Assembly (NCBI GenBank): GCA_951799425.1
Contig: OX637394.1
Span: 27,874,001-27,938,000 of the forward strand
Reading direction: 5' to 3'
DNA from: Ilex aquifolium
Taxonomy: Eukaryota > Streptophyta > Magnoliopsida > Aquifoliales > Aquifoliaceae
DNA: 64,000 nucleotides
Shown: positions 35,257 to 47,100 of the stretch, one piece after another
Layout: the number at the start of each line of letters is the position of its first letter
Position numbering within the stretch: the stretch's first letter is position 1
Position numbers and translations under genes: made by a program
Notes under the pieces: generated by a model
Told to the model about the DNA's origin: nothing
Databases searched by the model: none
What the model saw: only the letters and a program-made list of their open reading frames with translations

Positions 35257-35752
35257 AACGATTGTTTCGATTGCTCCTAAAATTTTACTGATCCATTCAA
35301 CAATTGATAGTCTCCACGCAAAACATGAGCAAAAATCAGGTAAATCCATTACAATTACAGAACCAGTAGGAAACCACCATTGGGGGACAGTAGAAAATTC
35401 TTATGAATCCTCTGCCAAACCCAAAAATCAATCTGACGAGCCCGAATTTGACTGGGCTAAGCCCGATAAAAATAAATCAAGAAAAGCCCAAATATTAAGA
35501 AATCTAAGAAGGAGCCCAAGTCACCCTAGAGGAGCCCAGAAGGAAGTCAAGTGGACAAAGGAGATCAAAGGGGCGCCAAGCGGGGGTCACCCGAGCACAT
35601 GGGCGCCGCCCATAGGGCACCCCGCACTTGGGCCCCACACTTGGGCGCCGCCCTTGGGCGCCGCCCTTGGGCGCCAACCATTGGGCGCCGACAAGGGAGC
35701 CCCTTGGGCGCCTACCCCTTCGTGCTCCCCTTGCCTTGGTACTCCAGTATGA
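35257..35752 (+). pseudogene. gag N-terminal remnant with GGGCGCC repeat
   Basis: An open frame of about 160 codons starts MGTIVSIAPKILL just after the primer-binding site. Its last third is a minisatellite of TTGGGCGCCGCCC units (35580-35715), which inflates Pro/Gly/Ala content. No enzymatic domain is visible. It is most likely the degenerate start of gag. Confidence 0.5.
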
Positions 35753-35849
35753 AGTTCAGCACACCTCAACTTAACACCTCAACTTAAGGTCCAGCTCAAG
35801 GTCCAAGCTCAACATCAAACTTTCCTCCCGACTGAATAGGAGCACGAGG

Positions 35850-36330
35850 GAGAAAATGTCGAGATACGAAAATCTATTCCTACCTTAATTGTGCTTACCA
35901 AAGAGGCCTACTCCTACCATGATTGCACTTACCAAAAGAGTGGAAGACCTCTTCCTCACGTCACCGCCTCACCACCTTACCCTAGCTATATAATGTAAGC
36001 CCTCTCAAGGGTAAAGAAACGCCTCAAGTACTTCACATACTGCACCATACACACATTGCTCTCTCCCTTACTCCAAGCACTGTAATACTCCCGGAGAATA
36101 CTCTTTCGGTGACTCTTATTCATCAATAAAGAACACCAGGCCACCGCTGCCATTCCCGAAAGTGGAGTAGGTCATCCGAGACCGAACCACTATAAATCCC
36201 TGTGTTGATTCTCTATTTACAGTTTTAGTTCCTTGATTGTCATTGATTGATTGTTTATTGCTCATTAATTACACTTATTCATATACTTGACTGTTGATCT
36301 TGCACAAGACAATTTTGTGCATCATCACAA
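35850..36330 (+). repeat. Probable nested LTR of a related element
   Basis: The block carries LTR-like landmarks: CTATATAATG (TATA), CAATAAAGAACA (poly-A signal), and ACCACTATAAATCCCTGTGT, which resembles ACCACTATAAATTCTCTGTC of the host element's LTR. It then ends in a hairpin-like TGCACAAGACAATTTTGTGCA. No clear target duplication was found, so the limits are approximate. Confidence 0.4.
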
Positions 36331-36339
36331 TCTACCAAT

Positions 36340-36960
36340 AGTAGATACCCCCTCTAAACAACGAATCGAGGCTCTGCGTCAAGCCAATAATCTCCTCCTC
36401 TAGCAAAAAGAGGATCTAGTGAATCTAATTCACGCTCAGAATCCTCAAGGGGCACGACTAGCCCAAGATGAGATCCCCCACAGAGGGAACATCATCATCA
36501 GAATCCCGTAAGGAAAAATACAGAAGAAATTGACCTCAATCACTTGATTGACAATGTTCGTCTTTGAGTCCAGAAAAATGGGAAAACATATGAGGTCTAG
36601 AGCCAAAACATAGGAGTCCCCAAAAATGACCACCTCCCAGATATTCTCCAACAAAATGGGAGAGATCAATTATAGGAGCGATGTTTCAAAGAAATCCAAC
36701 AAAAGTTTAGCCATATGAAGGAGGCGGTAAAGAGCATAACCCCAATGACCATGGATGCTTTGGTTTAGCAAACAAAGTCTCCATTCACTCTTGAGGTGCT
36801 ACACTTTCCCAAAAGTTCAAGATGCTCCAAATTGAGATGTTTGACGGAACAAAGGATCCCATAGACCACCTAAATACCTAACAAAAGCAGATGGAACTGC
36901 ATGGATACCACGATCCAGTGGGTTGTTGAGCTTTCGCATAGGGAATCTAGATTGTTCTCA
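36340..36960 (+). pseudogene. gag capsid-region remnant (Ty3-gypsy)
   Basis: Translating across frames gives SPFTLEVLHFP, then an F-D-G-T-K-D-P motif and DHLNT, followed by KSRWNCM-like residues. These match the start of the plant gypsy gag domain (SPFxxEIxxxPLP ... MFDGTxDPxDHLxxY). Frameshifts and stops are frequent, for example TAG at 36769 and TAA near 36880. Sequence homologous to pol does not follow. Confidence 0.65.
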
Positions 36961-37089
36961 AAAGAGGCAAAGAATAAGCAAGTCTTCTCAGGAAGCACAA
37001 TGTCATATCGATTGTCCACGCTGGGACTCTAGACATGCATGCCCTTAGAAAAGCTAAACTTGGCAGTAAGTGCACCTAGAAGAGGAGGG

Positions 37090-38453
37090 GTGACTTTACT
37101 GGGACTTGAGATGTCTGAGGTGCTAGTATTAACCTCAGCATCCTCGGTAGTGCTGGAGGTCTCTAGGGATGGCAGTGGACTGAAGCGGGGGCGAGGGGTG
37201 TAGTCTCCATCCCCGTACCCACTTAAAAAATTCCATCCATCCCCAGTCCACCCCCGTTAACGGATATAGTTTTCATCCCCATCCTCATCCCCGTCCGCGG
37301 GTAAATTTGTAATCCCCGCCCCGTCCCCCGTCCCCCGTCCCCCGCCTTCACCTCCACCCCCACCCCCGTCCATCTTACTCACCCAAGCCCAAGTCAACAT
37401 AATCCAAAATTCTAAATAAATCTAACATTCTAAATAATCCAACATAATTAAAAATTTGTTATTTACAACATAATATAATTAAAACCTTGTCTACAACATA
37501 ATCCAACATAATATAATTAAAAGTTTATCTCCCTTGTAAATCCAACACAATATCATGCAACACAACATAATGTAACATAACATAATCTAACATAAAAAAA
37601 TATAAAAACACAAAGATCTACACTTTTACAAGCTAAAACTATAAAAAAAATCAAAAAACAAAATAATTTCCAAAAGAAAAAATCATTCAATAATATGTAG
37701 ATTTGTATTCACAGCAACATGTATGTATATATATGTATAAAATAATAATAATAATAATAACGGGTAAAGCGGGGCGGGGCGGGGCGGAGGTAATTGTCAG
37801 TCCATCCCCGCCTTCATCCTCGCACGGGTTTATACGAGTATCTCCGTATACGTCCACCGTTCAATACGTACGGTCCATTCCTGGTCCAAACGGGGTGGGT
37901 TTGGACGAATACCCATTTTTACCCGGTCCACTGCCATCACTAGAGGTCTCAACTACGCCTTTCTTAGATCGTCTCTTTCGAGATTTCTTGGGCCTCACAA
38001 CTGGGCCTAGAAGGAGCAGGGGAACCCCAACCCTAGTAGCCTGGGTATCAACAACGTCTACCCCGCGAAAGTTGTCTATTTCATATCATTCATATCCCAG
38101 ATCCCCCAAGTTCATCGGGATCTTAGATTCGTCTGCTATGATGAGATTAGACCTCGACCTCAGGGGATCTATCAACCATGGCGAGGGAGACAGAAGAGCC
38201 TGTGGCCTCAGAAAAAGTAGACATGATGGCATAAGGAGAAGAGTGGCCAAAAGAAGAGTAAAGAGAATGAACATTCGAGAAATAGTCCTTGAGGTTTCGA
38301 GGATCAAGATTCCAACGACCAAAGAGGAAGACCCTAGTTGTAGCGAAGGGATCCAAGAAAAAGGGAAGAAAGGACAAAGAACGACCCTGACTCTTAAAGT
38401 AACAAAAACGGAAGGTCCAGAAGTGGAGTAACCACCTTGGACTCGTAGGATCC
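37090..38453 (-). pseudogene. Antisense-type ORF of the gypsy element (copy C), split by a MITE
   Basis: The minus strand starts MDPTSPRWLLHFW at 38453 and continues open to 38147 (KSQGRSLSFLPFF and GRWNLDPRNLKDYFSN), then in other frames to the MITE at 37942 and beyond it at 37155. It lacks the FPLHP block of copies A and B, which may be deleted. Upstream on the minus strand (38460-38860) lie CT-rich leader sequence, ATTTAATG and CACGTG-like motifs, resembling the upstream regions of the other two copies. The position between gag and the 3' LTR, in antisense, is the Tat-lineage arrangement. Confidence 0.5.
37164..37942. mobile_element. hAT-type MITE (TAGGGATGG family), copy 1, perfect 8-bp TSD
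   Basis: Ends TAGGGATGGCAGTGGAC and (other strand) TAGTGATGGCAGTGGAC. GAGGTCTC is duplicated exactly at 37156-37163 and 37943-37950. Subterminal GC-rich blocks (CCCCGTCC repeats at 37315-37375 and GGCGGGGC repeats at 37770-37785) flank an AT-rich core with ATAATAATA. It is inserted in the antisense ORF of the gypsy element and is less diverged than the copy at 9861-10374. Confidence 0.87.
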
Positions 38454-38983
38454 ATGGTTGAACAAAAATCCTAGGAGAGAGAAGAAACTAAAGGAAGAAG
38501 ATGTACCTAGAAATTGAGGGCGATCAATGATTGAGAACCCAAGGGGGGCACTAGGGAAGAATAGAACAAGCTTCAGAAAGACCTCTAAACTATTTGAGCA
38601 CTCACTGAATCAGCCTGGACGACAAGGAAGAAGAAGATGATGAAATCGCAAGAGATAAATATAGAGAGAGAAGAGGGTTTCTGGGTAAAGACCCCGAGAA
38701 ATTCGAAATAATTGCAAAGGTTGGAACAAGGGGTCTTTTGGCGGTTTAGCATGCAAAGGCATTTAAGGCACACGTACGATCAGATACGTGGAGCATAGAT
38801 GTTGAACATGCACATTAAATGAGGTAGAAATGACTCCTCGCACGTGTGCAACGCCGAAATTCCTGGAAAACGTCCCATCATGTGACTCTTAAGCATAAAC
38901 CGAGCTGAGCTTATCTACAATGGTGTAGGTCAATCCCAATCCAGGTCAGGCAATGCTTATCTAGTTAGAGACTAGGAGGCAAC

Positions 38984-39532
38984 TGATGATACCAAAAATT
39001 AGCTAAAGTTAAGCTCGGACCACTCAGCTCAAACATATAATCTCGGACCCCGCGCATGTGATGACTGCGACAATTGGCACCCTCCAGAAGGTCACGTCAC
39101 ACCTAGGGAATGTAACCCGTAACCATCAAATATTCTGGCATATGGGTCGCAACCGCTTTAAGGAGAATCATGCTGATTATGCTAGGATGACATTAGTTAC
39201 GAAAGGATCATAGAGATCACGCAAGACAACTGTATACTATAAATAGGGGATAAGTCCCTCACATTTAAATTTAAGCAATCTTTTGTGAATGTACTCTGTG
39301 TAATCTCTTTCCTCCAATTAATAGAAAACCCCCCTAGGAGTAAGAAACTCCATTAGAGTGGACTAACCAAACTTTTGAGCTGATGAACCATTATAAATTC
39401 TCTGTTTATTCATTTTCCATCTGATTGAATCGGTAACTTAACCCCCAAGAGTCTAGAAGCTCTGACTGGACACTCTAATGATCCCCAAATTTCTAAACAA
39501 TCACCTCTACTTAGTTGCATAAAACTCCATCG
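38984..39532 (+). repeat. 3' LTR of the pol-less gypsy element
   Basis: Partner of 34697-35238. The terminal CA has become CG. It is followed by AGCAC, the probable target duplicate of AGTAC at 34692-34696. Confidence 0.87.
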
Positions 39533-39537
39533 AGCAC

Positions 39538-40330
39538 TAAACTGGAAATGCTTAATAATTGTAGATAAGCTTGAGTTGTATTAGTCATTGAGCATTTTAC
39601 TTTTTATTACCATATTGAAAATATTTATAAATCTGTGCGTACCGATTTTTGCACAATAGATGTATGAGTAGAAACAGGACACAGGTGAACTCGTATTTAC
39701 CTCTGACGTCAGGTCCTCGTGATAAAGAGGGAGGCGTGAAGTAAGCAAAGAGAACTTGTTTGGTCAACAGCGGCTCCTCTCCGGGGTAGTTGGTTCGATT
39801 CCAACAGGCAATGGTATATTCCGGCGTGTCCTGGAAACAAAAAGAAGAGTTAGAAGGGCGCCGGAGTGTCTCCGGCGTATCCCCTCCGACGGTTAAGTCA
39901 GTTCGATTTTGAGAGAGGGAATATGGAGAGCACAGTGTAATCCTTTTGTGTTTGTATCTTGTGTGTCCTTATTTTGTCTCTTAGAAGACTATTTATACCT
40001 TTGTTGGTAGTAATCATTACAGGCTAGTGAGTAATAGGCTGTGCCAGTCATGGGGAAGTGCTTTCTTCCTTTTACAGGGATGACTGCCGGTCCTTAAATG
40101 CTCGGCACCCCGAACAATCAATGATCCCTTCCCCTGGCGCCCGAGCAATAAATGTTCTTTCTTCTATGTAAATACATTAAATGCCTGATCTCTGAGGCAC
40201 TTAATGCGCCCCTTTCCGGGCTCCATCAGTCATTATAAACGTCCCATCGTTCTGGGAATTTATTAAATGATCCCCTGCACAGCTGCATAGTGGCTGGGAC
40301 CTTTCTGTAAAGCTGTGTACGGTTCTGTTC
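39538..40330. repeat. TE-like sequence upstream of DTC, limits uncertain
   Basis: GC-richer than its surroundings, with CTATTTATACC at about 39991, repeated AATAAATGTTC/ATTAAATG phrases, and GCCGGAGTGTCTCCGGC inverted repeats near 39860. It reads like LTR sequence of a gypsy element, but I could not pair ends. A GTTGGTTCGATTCCAAC stem-loop at 39789 resembles a tRNA T-arm but stands alone. Confidence 0.4.
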
Positions 40331-40337
40331 ATAATGC

Positions 40338-40680
40338 CACGTGTCCTTACCCTCTTGGTTGCCAGCTCTGTTTACCCTGCCTTTCTGACTTGATGGAAAG
40401 GATAGGCTAGTGACTCATTTCTTGACTTAGTTTAATAGGTTGAAGGCGTCGGAGAGTCTTTGGTGCCGAGATGACGTGTAGTCGGGTCTTCGCATTCCGA
40501 GAAGACTTGGAGCCGAGGCCACGTGGGAGCTGGGGGAACACTGAAATCCTTTGGTGCCGAGAACACGTGTTGCCATCTGAAAAAGTGGAGCACCCATGAC
40601 ACCGAGGACACGTGTTGTCTCCCTATCTCTCGGTGGTACTTTTGTGCCGAGGTCACGTGTCGTCATTGTGAGGCTTTCAC
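40338..40680 (+). promoter_or_regulatory. Cluster of CACGTG G-boxes in degenerate 45-bp repeats
   Basis: Five palindromic CACGTG motifs at 40338, 40520, 40564, 40609 and 40654. From 40466 on, units of about 45 bp each carry GxxGCCGAG followed by ACGTG. CACGTG/ACGTG cores are binding sites for plant bZIP and bHLH factors. The cluster lies about 300-600 bp upstream of the DTC TATA box and is probably TE-derived. Whether it acts on DTC is unknown. Confidence 0.5.
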
Positions 40681-40953
40681 AAAATGTCCCATCAAAATCA
40701 TAGATCTTATTTTCTGTCTTTTACATCATTGATTATAAAAATAATAAAAAAACTTTATTCATATGACATTTTCATCGGATGATAACGTTTCGATGTGAGG
40801 ATCACTATTGTTAATGTCTTATAATCATTTTCGCTAGCAAATGAATTGAACATCAGCGTAGAAGCGAAGGAATTTCCGAAACTTACAAATGCGAAGGGTA
40901 TGACGGTCCAAGGTTAGAAATGTTGTTTTAGTAATTTTACAAAACTCCAGGCC

Positions 40954-41149
40954 TATAAAACCAGGAAAATATAATATAATTTACTGCTTCCTCAAAAGAG
41001 TTGTACTGTAGAGGGTTTCTGTGTGGTGCATATATATTACGGCTTTCCCCACCTGCCTATGCTCGTACTATAAACCCTATTGCATTCGCCGTGAGCTCTC
41101 TCTCTCTCTCTCTGCTGTTTGATTTTCTTTGAACCCGGAAGAGGTAGAG
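40954..41149 (+). promoter_or_regulatory. DTC core promoter and 5' leader
   Basis: TATAAAA at 40954-40960 would place transcription start near 40985, giving a leader of about 165 bases to the ATG at 41150. The leader ends in a pyrimidine microsatellite (CT repeats at about 41097-41113), common in plant 5' leaders. Start site inferred from TATA spacing only. Confidence 0.5.
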
Positions 41150-44100
41150 ATGGGAGAGGAGAAGCCGAAGTCTGTTGGTGTATGGCCCACAGTGAAGCCG
41201 TTCGTGAACGGTGGAACCTCTGGTATGCTCGCTACATGTGTCATCCAACCCATCGACATGATCAAGGTAAATAACAACTGAGGACTATGCACTTATATAT
41301 GAATTTATATATGTAGATCTCTTTTTTTGCTGTTATTTATCTGCTTTTCGAGCTACTGTGTGTCATAAAAGTCTTTGATTCTTTAGTTATGTAGTGACGC
41401 ATTCTAAGATTTCAGATCTGGAATCAATTTTCGCATTTCTCGAATTTTGAAATTTATTGTGATTAGAAGTTTTGATTGTGGTATTTGACAGTTTGCTAAT
41501 CTAAAAAATCTATGATCTTTTGTGCTTTGCGATGACTTCTCTGAAGGTTTCCAGATCTTGGATCAAATGAGTCTGTGTTAAATCTTGAGTTTTTTTTATT
41601 GATCTCAGAGCTTGAAAAATGTCTTCGAGGGCATTTTTAGATCTTATTATCAAATGTGTATATGTTGTTAGTCTTCGAAAATAATTCAGAATATGTTGTA
41701 GTTTTGTGGTGCTCAAGGATTGAATGGGTTTGTTTTTGAGTTGTGGGTGTTTTTGGAATACGCAGGTGAGAATTCAATTGGGTCAGGGATCAGCAGCCGA
41801 GGTAACCAGGAACATGCTTAAAAATGATGGTGTTGGTGCCTTTTACAAGGTTTGTTTCTATCAGTTGATGCTTCTTTTAGTTTAGCATTGTTGATTAACT
41901 TAACATAGTGATTCTAATGCTAGCATATAATGGCACAAAATTGGTTGTTGCAGGCCATTTTGCACAACACTCCTGGTTACTAATATGTCTATTTGAATTG
42001 GGCTATTGGGGCCTATTGAGAGTATTATTATGTAATTACTGTTTAATATGGTTGTAATAAGTATACTGCTTAGAGAGTATACTCATCCTTTGTTTGTTTA
42101 CGAGATAACTATAAATACAAGTTGTTGATGAGAGGTAGGTTAAGTTTTGACTACTCTCCGTCTCTTTAATATTGTGTTAACTCTCTAAACTTAACATGTT
42201 ATCAGAGCGATATTTATCCAAAGATTGATCTTGAATTTTATTGAGGATTGAAAATTTGAACTAAGCAATATTATTCTTTTTTATTTTTTTTCTTATTTTC
42301 TTCTCGATTTTGATTTTGTCCCGTGCCACGTAATCAACACACATGGTCTGAGAGTTTAGATGGTGTCTGTGTATGTTGATGTGTTGGTGTTGAGATGTGG
42401 ATGATTGGGTTGACCGCTTGTTTGTCACATTAAATCTATTTTTTTTGGCTTGTGGTGGTCGCCGGTGGGTGAATAGGTATCGATTTTTTGGTTACCGGTG
42501 TTGTTGTCGGAGGTCTAGCATGACAGCTGTGGAGTATCGCAGTTGTCTCATGTTGATTTAGGGCTTCTGTTGCCCTCTGCGTGAAGACCTTGTGGCTGTC
42601 GGTGTTGTGTGGAGTGGTGGCTGTTGTTGTCGTCGTTGTTCGTTGTTGTGTTGGGGGTTTCTATTGAACCATACTTGAAGAAGACAAAGCAAAGACTTCG
42701 TGGTGGATTCGTGGGTTGCTCCATTGGGTGGGTTGGACTTGGGCTATTAATATAACCCAATCCTCTTCTAGGCTAGGTTCAAGCCAAGTCCAATTCACAG
42801 GCCCTAGTATTCAAGCCCAAGGTTCAAGCAAAGTTCAAGGTCCAAGGTCCAAGGTCCAAGCAAAGTCCAAAGTTCAATCCAAGTCCAAGGTTCAAGCCTA
42901 AGCCACCTATCCAATTGCCCATTGTTTAAGTCAGTTTAGGCTCGGTTCAGTCCCTTTTCAGTCCAGTTCTTTACCGGTTCAACCTTTCTCTTCCCGGTTC
43001 TATACCGATTCCCTATTTAGCTGATCGGTTCAGTGCTTCTCTCTTTGGTTTTGACCTATTTTAGTTCGGTTCAATAGCTTCCAGTGTTATTCCAGCCTCT
43101 GCTGCACTCTTTGGGTAGCGTTCACACTATTTCCTCTCTTTTGTTATTTTTTGGTTGCTCATATTGTTGTTTCTCACTACTGAGGACTCTAAGCAAGACA
43201 TTACCTCTGGTAGCCCACAAGACACTACCTCACTTATCCCACCTATGCTCTTTACCTTTTCTCCCTCAGTTCTTCTTAATGGTCCCATGATGTCAGTTAA
43301 GCTCAATGAGACTAATTATGTTTTATGGTCGCAATCAGTCCAACTGTTTCTTAAAGGCAAAGGTTTTCAAAAATATTTGGTGAGAACTAAAATCAAGGAA
43401 AGTGATTTTTTTTATGGTCGGTGGGAACATGAGGATGCCCAAATTATCTCTTTACTATTGAATAGCATTGAGACCAGTATTAGTTTTACTTTGCTTTATC
43501 TTGACACGTCCAAAGAGATATGAGATCACTTGGTTATTATGTATTATGGCACAAGTAATTTTACTTGTACTTATGAGGTGTAAATAGTATTTTTTCCTGG
43601 AGTAGGGTACTCTGAATCTCGAAGATTATTATTCTCAAGTTCGGGGGGTTTGTGAGGAATTGAAGATCTACCACTCGTTGACTACTAATACGGCAGTTTT
43701 GCAGAAGTAGCGTGAGGATTTGGATGTTGTCTGTTTCATGGTTGGTTTAAAACTCGAGTATAAGCCTGTTTGCTCTCAGATTTTGTGTGGCTCTAGTTTT
43801 CTATCTCTTCTTGAGGTCTTATCTCGTTTACAACGCACTATCCTGTTTGTTGGTTTTTCGCCTTCAGGTATTGATCATTGTTTGTCCACTGACTGCTCAG
43901 TTATTGTTGTTCCTAATGGCCGTAGTGATGGTCCTTGGGGGTGGTCGTGGTGGAGGTAGGGAAGGGTCTTCGTTCTTGCAATCATTGTGGTTGTGGAGGG
44001 CACACTGTTGATTATTGTTTGGATTTACATGGCAAACCTTTTGGTGTTGCTAATGAGGTCTCCTATCAGGATGACACTTCCTCTCTGCCTACTCTCATTT

Positions 44101-47100
44101 CTAGGTTAGCTTTGCCCGACTCTGAGTTAGTTACTATCATACGAGAGGAGAATGCTTAGTTCATGTTTCGGCAGTAGGTCGCTCCGTCTTCTTCCACTAC
44201 TACTTTTGCCCAGTCAGATACCACTTTTACTTGTTTTTTGTCCACCACCTGCAGCTCCTAGATCATAGACTCGGGCATTTCTGACCACATGATTAGTTCG
44301 ACTGGTGCCTTTTTTACTTATCATTCTGTTATTTTCCCACATAGTGTTGCACTTGTCAATGGTACCTCTTCTAAAGTTTTAGGTTTGAAGACTACTCAAT
44401 TGAGGTCTGATATGTCCTTACCATCCGTTTTATTTGTTCTTTTGTTTTGTTTTATTTTACTTTCCATTAGCAAGATTATCCGTTCCCTTAATTGTTCAGT
44501 AATTTTTTATCCCTCTTATTATGTATTTCAAAATCTCCAGACGAAGAGGAAGATTGGTGTAGGGCATGGAACTGGTAGTCTCTATTACTTTGACCTTGAT
44601 CCACGTCCGCGGATACTTTAGACCTCGTCATCTCCCTTTCAGTGGCATTGTCTTTTTGGTCATCCCTTCCTCTAGAATCTGAAGCGTCAAGTACCCCGTC
44701 TTAATTATGTGTCGTCTATGTCTTGTGAAGCTTGTCAACTTAGTAAGCATCATCGTGTGTCATTTCAATTTAAAGTCAATAACCGTGTGTCTAGTCTGTT
44801 GAGTTAGTGCATTTTGATGTATGGGGTCCAATAAAGAATAGTTCATTTAATAAATTTTCTTATTTTGTGTTATTTGTGAATGATTATTCTCGTGTGACTT
44901 GGTTATTCTTGTGAAAGTTGGTTCTAAATTATTTTCTATATTTGAGATCTTTTGTAAAGAAATAAAAATCCAATATGACTATTGTATCGAGTTAATAGAC
45001 ATCTTAGAGTGGAAGGTTTTTCAGATGCTGATTGGGCTGGTTCTCCCACCAATTAGAGATCAATTACTGGTTATTGTATTTGTTTGGGAGATAACGTCGT
45101 CACATGAAAAAGTAAGAAACAAACAGTAGTAGTAAGATCCATTGTTGAGGCTGAGTATATAACAATGATACATACAACTAGTGAGTTGACATGGTTAGTA
45201 CACTTTCTTTGAAAAATTAGCTTTCCAGTTCAACCTCCTTCACAATTGTTCTGTGATAATCAGACAACTATTCATATCGTTGTTAATTCAGTATTTTATG
45301 AGATGACTAAATATATTGAAGTTGATTGCCACTTTTTTCGGGGTAAAATAATAGTTGGAGATATTACAACTCCATTTGTTTGATCTGAGGATCAACTTGT
45401 AGATATGTTTACTAAAGCATCGAGTCATACTTGTTTTATAGCCATCTGTTCCAAGCTTGAATTATGTTGATATATATAATCCCAAGAGGTTTATTATGTA
45501 ATTACTGTTTAATGTGGTTGTAAATATACCGCTTAGAAGGTATATTCGTCCTTTATATGTTTACAAGTTGTTGATGAGAGGTAGGTTAAGTTTAAACTAT
45601 TCTCCGTCTCTCTAATATTGTGTTAACTCTCTAAACTTAACAAGCAAATTGAAGCCATTTCACAAATTAAGCAAGTAGTGAAAAGTTTCCCTTTTCGAGG
45701 AAAACCTAAAAGCGACCACATATTAAGGAATTTGGGAATTGTCTCCTATATCAGCAATGGCTTCTCTTGTTGATGAGTTTATTTTCAATAGGAAGTGCTA
45801 TGGAGAAATTCAGGCATTCGATGTGTGAATCAATGTATACACAGGCTAAAGTCCGAGAATTTGTATTTTCAATGTGGGTTGTTTTGTGTATTGTTCCTTT
45901 TTCCTTAAAAGATTTCTTGCCTTTTGTGCTTGATGATTTCATCAGTGCGACCTGAACTATTATGATATTGTAGTATTTTCTAGTATATCTGATTGGGTTG
46001 TGCTGGATGTTTGTTGGTCTGACTATTCTCACTTGTTTGTAGATACTATGCATACTAGTTGGATTAATAGCACCTCCCCTTTTTTGTTGGAAAAAAATAA
46101 ATTCTCATCACGGCTTACATGGTCTACACAATTATTGATGAGTTGATCTACTTCGTACTGCTTGTTTAATTCAACAAGACTATGGTTTATTATACTTAAG
46201 AACAGGCACCCTATTGTGCTTTTTCCTATATCATATTAGACAAGGAGCATCTTGTGATATCTTGTAGGTTTGACTTCATATTTCTTGTAAGATCCACTCG
46301 AGTACAATTTGTTTAGCATTGCACTTCTACACATTACATTGTCTGCATGTTATTATCTGGTGCAGGGGTTGTCTGCTGGGCTGCTACGACAAGCTACATA
46401 TACAACTGCCCGGCTTGGATCATTCAAGTGAGTGTTTCTTAACACTGAACTGGATACAAAACAGCATAAAAATGTATCTCACAGGGAGATTCAAAATCTG
46501 TTTTCACCGTTCCAAGTACGATTTGCACCTATTACTTCACATCCAATTCATTTTTTTTTCTTTTATATTTACATGTAGATATCTAGTTATGTACATAGTT
46601 GCTTGTGCATGGGTGATACCTTTTCCTCTCCGTCTTTTGCTATAGTTGTGTATAGGCGAGTCATAATCCGGCACGGTACGATTAACAGACACGATTTAAG
46701 CAGGTTTGGGTGAGGCCTTAACGGGTTTGTTTGGTAAACGGGTTGATCCGTAAAACCTGTTTATTAAACGAGTCGTGTTCGGTTGAGACCTATCAACCAG
46801 TTTATCACTTGTTTATTATCATTTGCATGATGCCTGTCCATGAGTACAAATGCTTTTGGGTTCTCTCTCCTGCTTTGTGGCTTGAAAATTATGGGCCATG
46901 CGGGATATATTAATATTTTCATTATTTGGTTTGTGTTGATATATAGTGTTCAAGTGAAATCCCATAACAGATTTTGTGAGATAATGATCAGTAAGGAATA
47001 TTTGGATGAAGCTTCATGCTTTTATGTGATATATCACCAAAACAGCAACACATTACATTTTGGATGTGTAGTTTTCGTTTGTTTTCAATATTCTATCCAA

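Larger units (their letters stand above)
34697..39532 (+). mobile_element. Pol-less Ty3-gypsy LTR element (Tat-like LARD)
   Basis: Two LTRs of 542 and 549 bp bound the element: TGATGATAC ... CTCCATCA at 34697-35238 and TGATGATACC ... CTCCATCG at 38984-39532. Target duplications AGTAC and AGCAC match at 4 of 5. A primer-binding-like TTGGTGCCATCTATGGGA follows the left LTR, and a purine tract (CTAGGAGGC) precedes the right one. Inside are gag remnants on plus and an antisense-type ORF on minus; protease, RT, RNase H and integrase are missing. That layout, gag then antisense ORF, marks a deletion derivative of a Tat-type gypsy element. Confidence 0.85.
41986..45642 (+). mobile_element. Degraded Ty1-copia element in DTC intron 2
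   Basis: LTRs of about 211 bp (41986-42196) and 178 bp (45465-45642) share TTATTATGTAATTACTG, GATGAGAGGTAGGTTAAG and CTCTCTAAACTTAACA. A tRNA-Met-type primer site (TGTTATCAGAGC) follows the left LTR. The interior, in order, has gag, a CCHC zinc knuckle, protease, pre-integrase and integrase start, then RNase H. Reverse transcriptase and most of integrase are deleted. It has the same orientation as DTC. No 5-bp target duplication is evident (TAATA against AGCAA). Confidence 0.88.

Noticed and set aside
37740-37762. ATAATAATA microsatellite and GGCGGGGC repeat considered as a promoter
   Set aside because: They are subterminal parts of the hAT MITE, as shown by its exact target duplication and its second copy at 9861-10374.
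39781-39812. GTTGGTTCGATTCCAAC stem-loop resembling a tRNA T-arm and B box
   Set aside because: No acceptor stem, D-arm or anticodon arm can be placed around it, and no A box is at a suitable distance, so it is neither a tRNA nor a bounded SINE.
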